The notes beneath the pieces are model-generated. The model saw only the letters and a program-made list of their open reading frames with translations. It made no database searches and was not told the DNA's origin. The translations under genes were made by a program, and so were the position numbers. A DNA stretch of 64,000 bases from Pedobacter sandarakinus. Its GTDB lineage: Bacteria; Bacteroidota; Bacteroidia; Sphingobacteriales; Sphingobacteriaceae. Position 1 is the stretch's first letter; each line of letters starts with the position of its first letter. Positions 63,789 through 64,000 of this stretch are shown here, in pieces. The stretch spans positions 186,001 to 250,000 of the forward strand of contig NZ_JAPIVG010000005.1 of the NCBI RefSeq assembly GCF_026240095.1, given 5' to 3'.

Positions 63789-64000
63789 ATCCCTGCCCTT
63801 CTTTTTCCTGATCATTATCTCGTTCGTGATCATTCTCATGCGCATGATCGAGAATTTCTTTTATATCAGACTTGGGTTTTTTGGCAACCGTACGCTTAAA
63901 ATGTGGCACTTCATGTTCCACTATATCTTCTTCAATTGCTTCTACGCCGAAAACTTTTTCCTTTAGGATGTTATATTTATCTTGAAAACCATAACGCAAG
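63787..64000 (-). CDS. Unidentified protein, C-terminal end only
   Basis: The minus-strand frame is open to the right edge, so only the last 71 codons or so are visible. The segment is hydrophilic and strongly charged, with a His/Glu/Asp/Lys-rich tail (HAHENDHERDNDQEKEGQG). The part nearer the edge (YGFQDKYNILKEKVFGVEAI) may be the end of a folded domain. No family is recognised, and the true start lies outside the window. Confidence 0.55.
   Translation of the reverse strand, partial: LRYGFQDKYNILKEKVFGVEAIEEDIVEHEVPHFKRTVAKKPKSDIKEILDHAHENDHERDNDQEKEGQG

Overview
The window looks like ordinary chromosome from a Bacteroidetes bacterium, most likely Sphingobacteriaceae (Pedobacter-like). This rests on the low GC, the repeated TAnnTTTG promoter element with few Shine-Dalgarno sites, and the gene repertoire: a long IspG with a middle insertion, a HemC-HemD fusion, an 81-residue AtpC, a short LeuA, SusC-free metabolic clusters, and numerous small outer-membrane or lipoprotein genes. 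No phage, insertion sequence, CRISPR array or rRNA operon is visible.

Layout. 1-9.1 kb: the N-terminal part of a TamB/AsmA-like giant protein (minus), cytidine deaminase, topoisomerase IV subunit A, then a TPP riboswitch controlling a PnuT-type thiamine transporter and an adjacent flavin-dependent acyl-CoA-dehydrogenase-fold enzyme. 8.3-20.4 kb: a LuxR-type regulator, secreted proteins, an rRNA-type methyltransferase, MlaF/MlaE lipid transport, a PspC/LiaF-like/RDD envelope group, IspG, a hydrolase and DoxX. 20.4-31.5 kb: a heme cluster, hemA, hemCD, hemB, hemL, then a 0.8-kb tandem-repeat array and a two-component system, then hemE and hemJ. 31.5-38 kb: outer-membrane proteins, an ECF sigma/anti-sigma-like pair, an ABC ATPase and small genes.

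38.1-55.5 kb (all minus strand): a complete isoleucine-valine-leucine pathway, reading ilvE, ilvD, ilvB, ilvN, ilvC, leuC, leuD, leuB, leuA, ilvA, with unrelated passenger genes between (ORF6N, DinB, ABM monooxygenase, methyltransferase, dual ABC ATPase). In front of ilvE lies the most interesting regulatory element in the window. A 45-codon leader peptide has 13 Ile/Leu/Val codons among 16. A strong terminator follows, and a competing 6-bp antiterminator arm sits in the last leader codons. Together these form a classical translation-coupled attenuator, with its own promoter.

56-64 kb: atpC/atpD, an outer-membrane protein, an RmlD-like reductase, a peroxiredoxin, tRNA-Arg(ACG), adk, obgE, a DUF218 protein and the 3' end of an unidentified gene.

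Two repeat systems stand out. One is a dispersed family of eight imperfect palindromes (about 80-150 bp) with conserved ends and variable, self-complementary centres, always between genes. The other is the 112-bp tandem array downstream of hemL. Several other intergenic hairpins and low-complexity tracts are noted individually.
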